From assembly GCF_014217835.1 (NCBI RefSeq), contig NZ_CP055263.1, forward strand, positions 1,707,501 through 1,771,500: DNA of 64,000 nt. Reading direction: 5' to 3'. Of this stretch, positions 1-9,072 are shown piece after piece. A program made the position numbers and the translations under genes. The notes under the pieces are model-generated. The model searched no databases. It had not been told where the DNA came from and saw nothing but the letters and a program-made list of their open reading frames with translations. How positions within the stretch are numbered: the first letter of the stretch is position 1; every line of letters starts with the position of its first letter. The stretch is from Metabacillus sp. KUDC1714 (GTDB lineage: Bacteria; Bacillota; Bacilli; Bacillales; Bacillaceae).

Positions 1-553
1 CTTTTGCCCATTGGAACTCTTCCTTCATACCTGAGCGAATCCCAAATGAATAGACATTTTTTGGTCCGATTAGATCAGCAATTTTTTTAATTGGTGTTGA
101 ATGTGATAATGGTTCACCTTCATATTCATCACGTAAATCTGTATGTGCATCCATATGAATGATCGCTAAATCTGGATATTTTTTATACATCGCCTTCATT
201 ACTGGCCAGGAAACCAAATGTTCACCGCCCATACCTAATGGGTATTTGTCGTCTGCAAGTAATTTGTCGATATATTCCTCGATCATATCGATGCTTCGTT
301 GCGGATTTCCAAATGGGAGCGGAATGTCACCAGCATCATAATATTTTACTTCATCTAATTCTCGATCTAAATATGCACTGTATTCTTCAAGCCCAATTGA
401 TACCTCACGAATACGAGCTGGACCAAAACGAGAGCCTGGGCGGTAGCTTACTGTCCAATCCATAGGCATTCCGTAAATTACTGCTTCACTTTCTTCATAG
501 TTAGGATGGCTCTTGATAAATACATTACCTGAATATGCTTCATCAAATCTCAT
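1..553 (-). CDS. speB: Agmatinase SpeB (C-terminal end outside window)
   Basis: Agmatinase hydrolyses agmatine to putrescine and urea, the precursor step for spermidine made by SpeE upstream. About 184 N-terminal residues are visible, starting MRFDEAYSGN; the B. subtilis protein is about 290 residues, so the rest lies left of base 1. The ureohydrolase signatures are present: GMGGEHL, and DAHTDL, which supplies manganese ligands. The ATG at 551-553 follows an AGGAGGA site. It is the second gene after speE, 66 bases away, with a terminator-like hairpin between them. Confidence 0.95.
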   Translation of the reverse strand, partial: MRFDEAYSGNVFIKSHPNYEESEAVIYGMPMDWTVSYRPGSRFGPARIREVSIGLEEYSAYLDRELDEVKYYDAGDIPLPFGNPQRSIDMIEEYIDKLLADDKYPLGMGGEHLVSWPVMKAMYKKYPDLAIIHMDAHTDLRDEYEGEPLSHSTPIKKIADLIGPKNVYSFGIRSGMKEEFQWAK

Positions 554-573
554 TTATTTTTCCTCCTATAAAA

Positions 574-598
574 AAGTGAGAGAACTATTCCCTCACTT
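574..598 (-). terminator. Terminator-like hairpin between speE and speB
   Basis: Read on the minus strand, AAGTGAG pairs with CTCACTT around an 11-base loop and runs into TTTTTT directly before the speB ribosome site (561-567). It could partly end speE transcripts and lower speB expression. The sequence shows the structure; the regulatory role is inferred. Confidence 0.6.
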
Positions 599-619
599 AA
601 AGTTCTTATATAATATGAA

Positions 620-1450
620 TTACTTGATTAAGTCACTTACGAATTTCGGTAATACGAAGCAAGCTTTGTGTAATTCTTTTGTGTAATACTTAGTTTCAAT
701 TTCATGGAAACGTTCTTCACTTACTTCAAGTGGATCATATTTCTTTGAACCAATTGTGAATGTCCATAAACCACTTGGGTATGTTGGGATGTTCGCAGTG
801 TAAAGACGTGTAATCGGGAATATTTCCTTCACATCACGTTGAACGTTTGTAATTAATTCTGGTGTAAACCAAGGGTTGTCTGTTTGTGCTACGAAAACAC
901 CGTCTTCTTTAAGCGCTTTTGAAATACCAGCATAAAATCCTTTTGTAAATAAGTTTACAGCAGGCCCCATTGGTTCAGTTGAATCTACCATAATAACATC
1001 ATACTCATTTTCACTTTCAGCGATATGCATGAAGCCGTCGCCTACTTTTACTTCTACACGTGGGTCTTCTAGTTTCCCTGCAATTTCAGGAAGGAATTTT
1101 TTTGAATACTCGATGACTTTCCCATCTATATCAACAAGTGTTGCTTTCTTCACTTGAGGATGTTTCAGTACTTCACGGATAACGCCACCATCACCGCCGC
1201 CAACAACAAGAACATTTTCAGGATTAGGGTGTGTAAATAAAGGAACATGTGCAACCATTTCATGATAAACAAATTCGTCCTTTTGTGATGTCATGACCAT
1301 TCCATCTAGAAAAAGCATATTTCCAAACTCTTCCGTTTCAACCATTTCTAAGTATTGAAAGTCTGTTTGCTCTGTATGTAACGTTTGTTTAATTTTTAAT
1401 GTGATCCCAAAATTCTTTGTTTGTTTCTCTGTATACCATAATTCACTCAT
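620..1450 (-). CDS. speE: Spermidine synthase SpeE
   Basis: A cytosolic aminopropyltransferase that makes spermidine from putrescine and decarboxylated S-adenosylmethionine. The 276 residues match the usual length of Bacillus SpeE. The nucleotide-binding loop GGGDGG is at residues 84-89 and the catalytic DSTEP begins near residue 156, on a Rossmann-fold methyltransferase-like core. The ATG at 1448-1450 follows AAAGGATGG. It is the first gene of the speE-speB pair. The divergent pbpG follows after a repeat-filled gap of 560 bases, the same neighbour as in B. subtilis. Confidence 0.97.
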   Translation of the reverse strand: MSELWYTEKQTKNFGITLKIKQTLHTEQTDFQYLEMVETEEFGNMLFLDGMVMTSQKDEFVYHEMVAHVPLFTHPNPENVLVVGGGDGGVIREVLKHPQVKKATLVDIDGKVIEYSKKFLPEIAGKLEDPRVEVKVGDGFMHIAESENEYDVIMVDSTEPMGPAVNLFTKGFYAGISKALKEDGVFVAQTDNPWFTPELITNVQRDVKEIFPITRLYTANIPTYPSGLWTFTIGSKKYDPLEVSEERFHEIETKYYTKELHKACFVLPKFVSDLIK

Positions 1451-1610
1451 TTTATTACCATCCTTTCATCTATCAGCTCTCAACTATACATTTATCCTTT
1501 TACATTTATGTCAAACCTTAAGAGACAGAATTCATGTATTTAAGCTTGTTTTATTATTTGAAAAAAATTACAGACTTATACAACTGCTTAGTGCTCGACA
1601 TCTAACCCCA

Positions 1611-1708
1611 CTGTACTTAGTTTTCATGTCTAGCTCCAGCGCCTAGCTCCTCGATTCATGAGCGTCTTATGCTTTTCGGGGCTGATCAAGGCGCTTCCGC
1701 TTTTCTAT
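1611..1708 (-). repeat. Family A dispersed repeat, copy 1
   Basis: Imperfect palindromic element. On the minus strand it begins AAAAGCGGAAGCGCCTTGAT and ends GGCGCTGGAGCTAGACATG followed by AAACTAAGTACA. The AAACTAAGTACA tail is shared with copies 4 and 8. It lies in the gap between speE and pbpG. Confidence 0.8.
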
Positions 1709-1862
1709 TGAACATCCGGAAAATTTTTCATTTATATCCTTTTAAAACTATAGATGAATCTAGTAAAAAATCAAGAAAAAATTCATGACTTTTTATCAAA
1801 ATGTTTAAAAACCTTTTAAAAAACTCATAATGGCTAATAGTATCTAAGTTCGGACAGCATAT

Positions 1863-1990
1863 GATCCAGCTCCAGCGCCTAGCCCCTCGAGTCATAAGCC
1901 ACTCATGAATTGAAGGTAGAGAACACCTCCTATTCATGAGCGTCTTATTTGCCCGAGACTGAACAAGGCACGACTTGAGCTTTTCTATTT
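1863..1990 (-). repeat. Family A dispersed repeat, copy 2 (diverged)
   Basis: It carries the CTGGAGC/GGCGCTGGAGCTGGAT end and a degraded AAAAGCTCAAG...TGCCTTGTTCAG end, with inverted CTCATGAAT/ATTCATGAG segments inside. It stops a few bases before the pbpG ribosome site, so it may lie in the pbpG leader or promoter region. The rest of the 1451-2009 gap is AT-rich and shows no gene. Confidence 0.7.
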
Positions 1991-2009
1991 TAGATTGGAG
2001 GTGAGCAAA

Positions 2010-4073
2010 ATGGATGTGATCACACCTAAACGAATTCGAATTACGTTAAAGACAATCCGTGCCATAACATTTATTAGTTTGCTATTATTAGTCTTTTTTT
2101 CAACAATTATTCTTAGTGTTGTTATGTATGCCAAATGGCAAGGGCCTCCCTCTTTAACAGTGCCACAATCAACGATTATTTATGCGAGTGATGGGTCAAA
2201 GATTGGGGAATTACATAATGGGCAAAAACGGTATTGGGTGCAGCTTGATGATATTTCTGAAAATGTTCTTCAAGCAACGATTGCGATCGAGGATCGAAGC
2301 TTTTACGATCATAATGGTTTTGATTTCAAACGAATTGCAGGGGCTGCTTTAGCGGATTTAAAGGCGATGGCCAAGGTTCAAGGTGCTAGTACGATTACAC
2401 AGCAATATGCTCGTAATCTATTTTTAAAACATGAAAAAACCTGGCAGAGAAAAGCGATGGAAGCCTTTTACACCATACGCCTTGAGCAAAATTATAGTAA
2501 GGATGAAATTTTAGAGGGGTATTTAAATACGATTTATTATGGTCATGGAGTATACGGGATCGAAGCTGCTGCTAAATATTACTTTGGAAAGAATTCCAGT
2601 GAGTTATCTTTAGGGGAAGCCGCTATGCTTGCAGGCATCCCAAAGGGCCCCAGCCTTTATTCTCCTTACGTTAATCAAGAAAAAGCCAAAGGTAGACAAG
2701 CGATCATCTTGAAAACGATGGAAAAAGAGGGCTATATTACGGAAAAACAATTAGCCAGCGCATTAAGCGAGAGTCTTGTATATACAACAAAGGAAGATAA
2801 GGTTCAAAAAGGCATTGCACCTTATTTTCAAGATGCTGTTATGAGTGCTTTAGCAGACGAATTAAATATTGACGCGCAAATGATTGAAACAAAAGGGTTA
2901 AGAATTTATACGACATTAGACTTAACAATGCAAGAAATCGCAGAGGATCTGGTGAAAAAGTCTATCGATAAGAAATCTGATATACAAGCTGGTTTTATTG
3001 CTATTGATCCAGCTACAGGTTATGTAAAAGCCTTAATTGGTGGGCGTGATTATGAAAAAAGTCCGTTCAATCGGGCAACACAGGCGAAAAGACAACCTGG
3101 CTCAACAATAAAGCCTTTATTATATTACTCAGCCATAAACAATGGGTTTACGCCATCTACAGAGATGCTGAGTGAGCCAACGACATTTTCATATGATGAT
3201 GGCAAGGCTTCATATAAGCCGAGCAACTATAATGACTATTATGCGAATGACTTTATTACGTTACTTCAAGCCATTGCTTTATCTGATAACATTTATGCTG
3301 TTAAAACTCATATGATGCTTGGGATGGAAAAGCTTGTGAAAACGGGCGAGTTATTTGGACTTAACACAAAAATTAAAAACATCCCTTCAACAGCTTTAGG
3401 AACATCTCCAGTTCGCTTAGTTGAGATCGTTAATGCTTACGGTATGCTAGAAAATGGCGGAAGAAAAATTGAGCCTACCTATATTACTAAGGTAGAGGAT
3501 GCCACAGGTGAAATTATTTATAAATCTGATACAAAAAAGGAACAAATCCTTAATGAACAAGCTGCTTTCGTTACAACTCATATGATGACAGGAATGTTTG
3601 ATACTGCTTTAAATGATTATACTTCTGTCACTGGTCATAGCATCGCTGACTCTTTAACGAGAGACTACGCTGGAAAATCTGGTACTACATCAACAGATAG
3701 TTGGATGATTGGTTTTTCACCACAATTAGTTGCTGGGGTTTGGACTGGATATGACAAAGGAAAAACGATTGATCTCGTTCAAGAGCGGGGCTACGCAAAA
3801 GCAATCTGGGCTAAGTTCATGGAAAAAGCTTTGGACAAAGAGTCTGTTAAAGCTTTTCGTCCTCCAGATGGTACCGTGGGGGTGTACATTAATCCTGCTA
3901 GTGGAAAGCTTGCTACTGAGGATTGCCCTGTCCGAAGGCTCACTTACTTTATAGAAGGCACAGAGCCAACAGAATATTGTAAAGAGCATCTCAAAACCGA
4001 TGACGATAAGGTCCATGAGCACAAAAAGAAAGAAAAAGATAATTGGTATGACCTTTTTAAATGGTGGGATTGA
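2010..4073 (+). CDS. pbpG: Class A penicillin-binding protein PbpG (PBP2d)
   Basis: Bifunctional peptidoglycan synthase anchored in the membrane; in B. subtilis PbpG acts in the forespore during spore wall synthesis. One N-terminal transmembrane segment (about residues 15-40) precedes a GT51 glycosyltransferase domain with EDRSFYDH (catalytic Glu about 94) and GASTITQQ (about 125). A transpeptidase domain follows with STIK (Ser about 365), SDN (about 425) and KSGT (about 556). ATG 2010 is chosen because GGAGGTGA lies 8 bases upstream; an in-frame TTG at 1995 would contain the ribosome site itself. The 687 residues are normal for the family. Confidence 0.95.
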   Translation: MDVITPKRIRITLKTIRAITFISLLLLVFFSTIILSVVMYAKWQGPPSLTVPQSTIIYASDGSKIGELHNGQKRYWVQLDDISENVLQATIAIEDRSFYDHNGFDFKRIAGAALADLKAMAKVQGASTITQQYARNLFLKHEKTWQRKAMEAFYTIRLEQNYSKDEILEGYLNTIYYGHGVYGIEAAAKYYFGKNSSELSLGEAAMLAGIPKGPSLYSPYVNQEKAKGRQAIILKTMEKEGYITEKQLASALSESLVYTTKEDKVQKGIAPYFQDAVMSALADELNIDAQMIETKGLRIYTTLDLTMQEIAEDLVKKSIDKKSDIQAGFIAIDPATGYVKALIGGRDYEKSPFNRATQAKRQPGSTIKPLLYYSAINNGFTPSTEMLSEPTTFSYDDGKASYKPSNYNDYYANDFITLLQAIALSDNIYAVKTHMMLGMEKLVKTGELFGLNTKIKNIPSTALGTSPVRLVEIVNAYGMLENGGRKIEPTYITKVEDATGEIIYKSDTKKEQILNEQAAFVTTHMMTGMFDTALNDYTSVTGHSIADSLTRDYAGKSGTTSTDSWMIGFSPQLVAGVWTGYDKGKTIDLVQERGYAKAIWAKFMEKALDKESVKAFRPPDGTVGVYINPASGKLATEDCPVRRLTYFIEGTEPTEYCKEHLKTDDDKVHEHKKKEKDNWYDLFKWWD

Positions 4074-4078
4074 TAATT

Positions 4079-4250
4079 ACAAAAGCGCAAGTGCCTTGAT
4101 CATCGCCGTACAAACTGGAGGAGCATCGACTAAAGATAAAGGAAACACGGTAAGCGTAGCGAACCGATGTTGACTTATCGTAGGGAGATGATCTGAAGTT
4201 TGCTAGGCGATAGGCGCTGGAGCTAGATGCCGTACGCTTTTCCACAGTTC
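4079..4250 (+). repeat. Family A dispersed repeat, copy 3
   Basis: It starts AAAAGCGCAAGTGCCTTGAT and ends GGCGCTGGAGCTAGATGCC plus CGCTTTTCCACAGTTC, the second tail type. It contains the internal AAAGGAAACACGG...CGATGTTGACTTA block found in copies 4 and 6. It begins six bases after the pbpG stop codon. Confidence 0.8.
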
Positions 4251-4278
4251 AATAATTTTATAATTTTTCAAACGATAA

Positions 4279-4308
4279 AAAACCCCGAACTGACCTGTTC
4301 GGGGTTTT
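4279..4308. terminator. Bidirectional terminator between pbpG and ywhD
   Basis: AACCCCGAAC pairs with GTTCGGGGTT around a 6-base loop, with A-runs on the left and T-runs on the right. It can therefore end transcripts from both convergent genes. Confidence 0.9.
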
Positions 4309-4411
4309 TCATGTCCTAGTTTTATAACTGTATTCTTAGTCTACTAATTTTACCGAAGAACCACAAGAATTTACCAATTTATTCACAAAAACGTCACACT
4401 TTCGACATATT

Positions 4412-4927
4412 TCAGTTAGCATTTAGATCGTCTTTTAATTTTTGGTCAGAGTGTTCCCACATATGTTTATCATGCTTTTTTAAGTATCCAGCAAGGATTT
4501 CCTTTGAACGCTCATCCATATGCTCGACAATAATATGACGCTTCATTGATTTATCCATTCGGTTAACATGTTCTGGAAGTGATTTATAGCCTCTTCGTAT
4601 CGAACGATCAACTGTCATCTCACATGCTGCAACACCAGCGTAATATGGACCTTCTGCCTTACGATCAATCGTGACCCATACTAGCCAATAAGGCTTTCCA
4701 TTAGGAACCTCTTCCTTAGTTTTAAGAAATTTAATGCCCTTTTCAACAACACTTCTTGCATGCATAGCCCCAATATCAACGAAGGCCTCTCCTTCTTCAA
4801 TATCAATAAATACCGGTGATACATTATCAAGACTAAGTGCACCAACACCATAGCCTCCATGTCCATCAGTAGGGTCACTCTTTATAATATTAAAGCCAAT
4901 GCTTTTCTTCTTTTTATTTTCCTCCAT
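4412..4927 (-). CDS. ywhD: YwhD family protein
   Basis: A 171-residue protein of the Bacillaceae-conserved YwhD family, whose function is not established. The sequence is soluble-looking, rich in charged residues, without membrane segments. ATG 4925-4927 follows AGGAGG. The start lies 25 bases after the ywhC stop, so the two genes form an operon, as in B. subtilis. A strong hairpin terminator follows near 4280-4308. Identification rests on sequence recognition and synteny. Confidence 0.88.
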   Translation of the reverse strand: MEENKKKKSIGFNIIKSDPTDGHGGYGVGALSLDNVSPVFIDIEEGEAFVDIGAMHARSVVEKGIKFLKTKEEVPNGKPYWLVWVTIDRKAEGPYYAGVAACEMTVDRSIRRGYKSLPEHVNRMDKSMKRHIIVEHMDERSKEILAGYLKKHDKHMWEHSDQKLKDDLNAN

Positions 4928-4952
4928 GTTTAAACCTCCTAAATCATTTATC

Positions 4953-5636
4953 CTATAATATTGGACCTAAAAGAAAGTGAAACAATTCCATCACCGCTGT
5001 TCTACCAACAGCAAAAATAGGCTGAATAATGTAACCATCAAGTGGTGTAATAACTAATATCAGAAAAATAATGATTCCATAACTCTCATATTGCGTCATT
5101 TTCGCTCTAATATTTGCAGGAGCGAGATCTTCAATAATCCGGTAACCATCTAATGGTGGAAATGGAAGTAAATTAAATATAAATAGCATCACATTAAGTG
5201 ACACAAAAATATTGAAAAAATCCTGAAGACCGTTAACATAAAATTCTGGTAGTGCGGTTACTGCATTTGTTGCTAATAGAATATACCAAATTGCAGTCCC
5301 AAGAAATGCGATCACTAAATTACTTAGAGGACCTGCAACCGAAACGAGAACACCTGCTAAACGAGGTCTTTTAAAATAGGAACGATTAACAGGTACAGGT
5401 CTCGCCCACCCAAAACCTGCAATAAAAATCAGCAGCGTACCAAAGGGATCTAGATGTGCAAGTGGAGAAAGCGTTAATCTGCCTTGCCTTTGTGCAGTTG
5501 GATCACCAAATTTATATGCTACATAGGCATGAGCGTATTCATGAATTGTAAAAGCAATCATTAACGTAATGACGACATATGGAATCATTTCAAGTGGAAA
5601 TGCTAAAAAACTATTTATACTATTTAAATTGTCCAT
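4953..5636 (-). CDS. ywhC: Site-2-type M50 metalloprotease YwhC
   Basis: Integral membrane zinc protease-like protein of the M50 (SREBP site-2) family. The zinc motif HEYAH is at about residues 32-36 in the first membrane segment region. The second signature, FPPLDG near residue 163, stands in for the family NPxDG. Several more hydrophobic segments follow, total 227 residues, typical of the short YwhC subgroup without PDZ or CBS domains. ATG 5634-5636 follows AAAGGAG. It is co-transcribed with ywhD. The substrate is unknown. Confidence 0.88.
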   Translation of the reverse strand: MDNLNSINSFLAFPLEMIPYVVITLMIAFTIHEYAHAYVAYKFGDPTAQRQGRLTLSPLAHLDPFGTLLIFIAGFGWARPVPVNRSYFKRPRLAGVLVSVAGPLSNLVIAFLGTAIWYILLATNAVTALPEFYVNGLQDFFNIFVSLNVMLFIFNLLPFPPLDGYRIIEDLAPANIRAKMTQYESYGIIIFLILVITPLDGYIIQPIFAVGRTAVMELFHFLLGPIL

Positions 5637-5663
5637 CTCTCTCTCCTTTAGACTTTTAAAGTT

Positions 5664-5871
5664 GGCTCTTTTCTAAAAGATTGTTGCTTTTACTAATTAA
5701 GGTTGATTGGAACGGATTGCGAGACTCCTGCGGGAGTAGCGGGACAGGTGAGACCCCGCAGGCGTTTACGCCGAGGAGGCTCACCGCCCGCCCCGCGAAA
5801 AGCGAGCATCTCTCGCTGCAATCAACCAGGCACAATACTTATTTAATAGCAACAAAGTTTGCAAAGCATCC
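5664..5871 (+). repeat. Family B dispersed repeat, copy 1 (about 208 bp)
   Basis: The left end GGCTCTTTTCTAAAAGATTG and the right end AGCAACAAAGTTTGCAAAGC match the ends of copies at 30948 and 56424. The core (about 5700-5828) is GC-rich, with GACTCCTGCGGGAGTAGCGG and CCGCAGGCGTTTACGCCGAG, and begins and ends with GGTTGATTG / CAATCAACC. It fills most of the gap between ywhC and ywhB. An open frame across it (5681-5875) is not coding. Confidence 0.88.
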
Positions 5872-6021
5872 TTAAAGTTCAACTTAAAGCAAATTCAATC
5901 TATTTACTACTAGCTTAACATGTTATGCAAACCATTTCGCTTAAAGTATACTATATTTACAGGCTGATTTCGTACTATTTTGATTACGATAAAGCCCATA
6001 CATATGAAGGAGTGATAAACA

Positions 6022-6207
6022 ATGCCATACGTAACAGTTAAAATGCTTGAAGGAAGAACAGACGAGCAAAAAAGAGCCTTAGTCGAAAAAGTAACTGCCG
6101 CTGTATCCGAAACAACCGGGGCGCCCGCTGAAAAAATTGCTGTCTTTATCGATGAAATGAGCAAAAGCAATTATGCACTCGGTGGTAAGAGATTAAGCGA
6201 CCAATAG
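6022..6207 (+). CDS. ywhB: 4-oxalocrotonate tautomerase-like protein YwhB
   Basis: A 61-residue tautomerase superfamily protein. Met is followed by Pro (MPYVTVK), the Pro that becomes the N-terminal catalytic base after Met removal. Length and the C-terminal region with GGKRLSD fit the hexameric 4-OT group. The B. subtilis homologue has tautomerase activity in vitro, but its physiological substrate is unclear. The ATG follows AAGGAG by 9 bases. It is monocistronic and sits between a family B and a family A repeat. Confidence 0.92.
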   Translation: MPYVTVKMLEGRTDEQKRALVEKVTAAVSETTGAPAEKIAVFIDEMSKSNYALGGKRLSDQ

Positions 6208-6209
6208 TT

Positions 6210-6395
6210 AAGAAAAGCGCAAGCGCCTTGTTCAGCGACGTAGAAAAAAGAGCACTCCGTATGAGATAAAGGAAACACGGAGAGCGTTAGCGATTCGATG
6301 TTGACTTAGCGTATAAGGAGGGTGAAGTTCATTAGTCGCTAGGCGCTGGAGCTAGACACCCAAACTAAGTACAAAAAGTTATACTTTCTTCACTT
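6210..6395 (+). repeat. Family A dispersed repeat, copy 4
   Basis: It begins AAAAGCGCAAGCGCCTTGTT two bases after ywhB and ends GGCGCTGGAGCTAGACACCC with the AAACTAAGTACAAAAAGTTA tail. It carries the internal GAGATAAAGGAAACACGGAG block that in copy 6 is split by an insertion. Confidence 0.82.
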
Positions 6396-6416
6396 TAAAT
6401 AGAAAAGCCCGCCAAC

Positions 6417-6938
6417 TTAATGTTTGGCGAGCTCTTCTGCAACTAAACCTCTTAAATTCTCGATATATTTATACGCATCTAAAATCTCTTCTTCTGTATA
6501 ACGCTGCTTACTCTTTAATGTAAATACCTTCTCTTTAACCTCTTCTTGTTCTAATCCATCAAAATATAAAACCGTTGAAACAAGCTCTAAAAATCTTGAG
6601 CTTTGCTCATTTAAATGAAGCATACAACCTTCAAATGGAGGTAGATCTAGATCATAATGACCTAAAAACTCAGTTCCAGTATCTGTTAATGAATAGCGAT
6701 ATTGAAAATAGCCACCCTTTTTTTCATGAACTTCATTTAAGAACCCTAAGTTACAAAGTTCTTCAATTCGAAGTGTCAGCTCCTCAGAGTACGGCCCATA
6801 AAAGTGAAAGTTATATTTTTCATAAAAAGGAAGATCGATCTTTTTCGCAATATAAATCATCTTTTGTAGCTTTTTCCGACCAATGATTTCCCCAGCTGAT
6901 GAGATCACCTTCATCAGCTTAGCGTGTTCTTTCATCAA
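6417..6938 (-). CDS. ywgA: YwgA family protein
   Basis: A 173-residue conserved Bacillaceae protein of unknown function. It has the look of a winged-helix regulator: GRKKLQKMIYIAKK near residues 21-34, then FYGPYSEEL, resembling the Panacea/SocA-like fold. That is an inference. The start is TTG at 6936-6938 or the next codon, ATG 6933-6935; both lie 11-14 bases after TAGGAG. It lies 103 bases downstream of ywfO on the same strand, the B. subtilis arrangement. Confidence 0.85.
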   Translation of the reverse strand: MMKEHAKLMKVISSAGEIIGRKKLQKMIYIAKKIDLPFYEKYNFHFYGPYSEELTLRIEELCNLGFLNEVHEKKGGYFQYRYSLTDTGTEFLGHYDLDLPPFEGCMLHLNEQSSRFLELVSTVLYFDGLEQEEVKEKVFTLKSKQRYTEEEILDAYKYIENLRGLVAEELAKH

Positions 6939-7041
6939 TGCCCCGTCATCTCCTAACTCTTTCTCTGTTTGATCGATAAAAGGTGTATTTTTTTCTAGCT
7001 CAACAATCCCAGGAAATTTCAGGATGTCGCACTTTTCAAAT

Positions 7042-8340
7042 CTAGTTAGATAGGTTTAATAATTCTAAGATCTTTTTCTTAGCTGTTCGCTTCGTTGAAA
7101 AGTCCTCTAACAAATCTAATGGGAAATATAATTTATGATCTGTTCTTCTTTTCCCTGAAATCGCATCAACGATTTCAGATTGTCTTGATAGCTCTCTAAG
7201 ATCTCCGTTTGACATTTGTAAATGGATTGGCAAGCGTTCTTCTTCCTCACCAGGTCGATAAAAATCATAAGGTAGGTCTGAAGAAGAATCGACAACTAAA
7301 TAATAGTCAGGATCAATTCCTGCCTTCTTAAATAAGGTGGTTAGCTCCATCAATGTCATCATCTGTACATTTGGGTTAAATTCAACATATTTAAACAACT
7401 TGCGGTTCATAAAACGTCTGCATAAATCACTTAAAATCGGATCTTCCTCATCCTGCCATGCTTGAAAATAAAACATAATAACAGATTCATCCAATTTTAA
7501 GTAGTCTTCTAATGTGAGTTCATCCTCAAACATGGAATAAAAATGGATAGGACTATGCTTAAAGGAGTAAAATTCCTGATGTAGTCGTTTTGCTCGATGA
7601 AGTATTTTTGTCAGGATCACTTCAGCACTTCTAGTAACTGGATGAAAATAAACCTGCCAGTACATTTGATAGCGACTCATAATATAATCCTCAACAGCAT
7701 GCATCCCGCTGCTTTTTATAACAACTTGATCTTCACGAGGGCGCATGACACGGAGAATTCTTTCCATATCAAAATGACCATAGCTAACCCCTGTATAATA
7801 GGCATCACGCTGTAAGTAATCCATACGATCTGCATCAATCTGGCTAGATATTAAACTAACAACCTGTTTATTTTCATAGGTTTTTGCAATAACCTCTGCA
7901 ACCTTCTTCGGAAAGTCTGCTCCATTTTCTTTTAATACAGAATGAACCTCCGTATTCCCTAGGATAATCGCCTGAGTAAAGTCCTCATGATCAAGGTGAA
8001 ATACCTTTTCAAAGGAATGTGAAAATGGTCCATGGCCTAAATCATGCAGAAGTGCAGCACAAAGACATAACAGTCTCTCTTCATCATCCCATTGCGGACG
8101 CCCCTTAAAGATATCATCCACAATTCGTCTAACAATTTCATATACACCTAAAGAATGGTTAAATCGACTATGCTCTGCACCATGAAACGTTAAATAGGTT
8201 GTACCAAGCTGACGAATTCTTCTAAGTCGTTGGAATTCCTTTGTTCCGATTAGATCCCAAATGAGTTTATCACGAACATGTATATAGCGGTGAACGGGAT
8301 CTTTAAATACCTTTTCTTCAGACAATTTTCCATTTTCCAT
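7042..8340 (-). CDS. ywfO: HD-domain phosphohydrolase YwfO
   Basis: A 432-residue HD-superfamily metal-dependent phosphohydrolase related to dGTP triphosphohydrolases. Metal-ligand motifs: HSRFNHSLGV (about residues 57-66) and LLHDLGHGPFSHSFE (about 97-111). YwfO-type enzymes act on deoxynucleotide triphosphates; the exact substrate here is inferred. The ATG follows GAGGG. It is followed by ywgA. Confidence 0.92.
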   Translation of the reverse strand: MENGKLSEEKVFKDPVHRYIHVRDKLIWDLIGTKEFQRLRRIRQLGTTYLTFHGAEHSRFNHSLGVYEIVRRIVDDIFKGRPQWDDEERLLCLCAALLHDLGHGPFSHSFEKVFHLDHEDFTQAIILGNTEVHSVLKENGADFPKKVAEVIAKTYENKQVVSLISSQIDADRMDYLQRDAYYTGVSYGHFDMERILRVMRPREDQVVIKSSGMHAVEDYIMSRYQMYWQVYFHPVTRSAEVILTKILHRAKRLHQEFYSFKHSPIHFYSMFEDELTLEDYLKLDESVIMFYFQAWQDEEDPILSDLCRRFMNRKLFKYVEFNPNVQMMTLMELTTLFKKAGIDPDYYLVVDSSSDLPYDFYRPGEEEERLPIHLQMSNGDLRELSRQSEIVDAISGKRRTDHKLYFPLDLLEDFSTKRTAKKKILELLNLSN

Positions 8341-8473
8341 TGTCTTCCCTCTTCCGTTCTGACTTGTCTCTTTATTGTATTCACTAATGGTTTAAATTCT
8401 TATTCACTTCTTCTATTATAGCGACTTCTTATTGATATTCACACCTAAAATCTTGCATAAAACGACAATAAAA

Positions 8474-8504
8474 AATCACCTTTGTAACGTTCAACAAGGG
8501 TGAT
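8474..8504 (-). terminator. Rho-independent terminator of ywzC
   Basis: On the minus strand ATCACCCTTGT pairs with ACAAAGGTGAT (one mismatch) and is followed by TTTTTTATTG. Confidence 0.85.
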
Positions 8505-8505
8505 G

Positions 8506-8730
8506 TTATTTTTTTAATTTCTTTTCAATTTTATCAATAAGTTCATCTTCTGTTAGTGCTGACATAGGGCGATTGTTAACAAATGCAAAAGCCTTCTTTC
8601 TTCCTGGGCCACAGTAAGATTGACATGCTATATCAATCGAAGCTTCGGAATCTATTTTTTCCAATCTTGGCACTAATGTTTTAATGTTTGTTGCTTGGCA
8701 ATCATCACAAATTCTAAATTCATTTGCCAT
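8506..8730 (-). CDS. ywzC: UPF0741/DUF1450-like small cysteine protein YwzC
   Basis: A 74-residue protein starting [15 protein letters not shown], with a CxxC pair and a second CxxxC cluster ([11 protein letters not shown]), characteristic of UPF0741. Function is unknown; the cysteines suggest metal or redox chemistry. The ATG at 8728-8730 is chosen because AAAGGA precedes it by 10 bases and the family starts here. An upstream in-frame ATG at 8761-8763 would add 11 residues. It sits between ywfO and rsfA as in B. subtilis. Confidence 0.82.
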   Translation of the reverse strand: MANEFRICDDCQATNIKTLVPRLEKIDSEASIDIACQSYCGPGRKKAFAFVNNRPMSALTEDELIDKIEKKLKK

Positions 8731-9072
8731 CGAGCTACAATCCTTTCTATTACAAAGCGTCATTCCGCTCCATATTTGAAAGACCTATTAATCCTTCGTT
8801 TTCACTAAAAGGTATTTTACCGCTTATCTAATCCCAATGCAAGTAAACAAACAAAGTCAAACCTGAGATTTACCTTCCATCAATGGATAATTTCACCTCG
8901 GATAGTAGATTCTAAAGATGAAAGATATATTGTTGAATCAAATCATTACTAATTAATTTCCATAAAAAACTAGTATCCTCTTAAGAAATTTGTATAAAAA
9001 CCTTCGAAATTGTCCATCCTTATTAACAGTTAATGAATTAAACCATCTATTTATATAGGGAGTTGGAAAAAG
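8731..9072. other. Divergent promoter gap between ywzC and rsfA
   Basis: AT-rich, 342 bases, no coding frame or repeat found. It must hold divergent promoters for ywzC and rsfA, but no hexamer pair was convincing enough to report. Confidence 0.5.

Noticed and set aside
5681..5875. 64-residue plus-strand frame through the GC-rich repeat
   Set aside because: It lies wholly in family B repeat sequence, has no ribosome site, and a similar spurious frame exists at 30920-31120 in copy 2.
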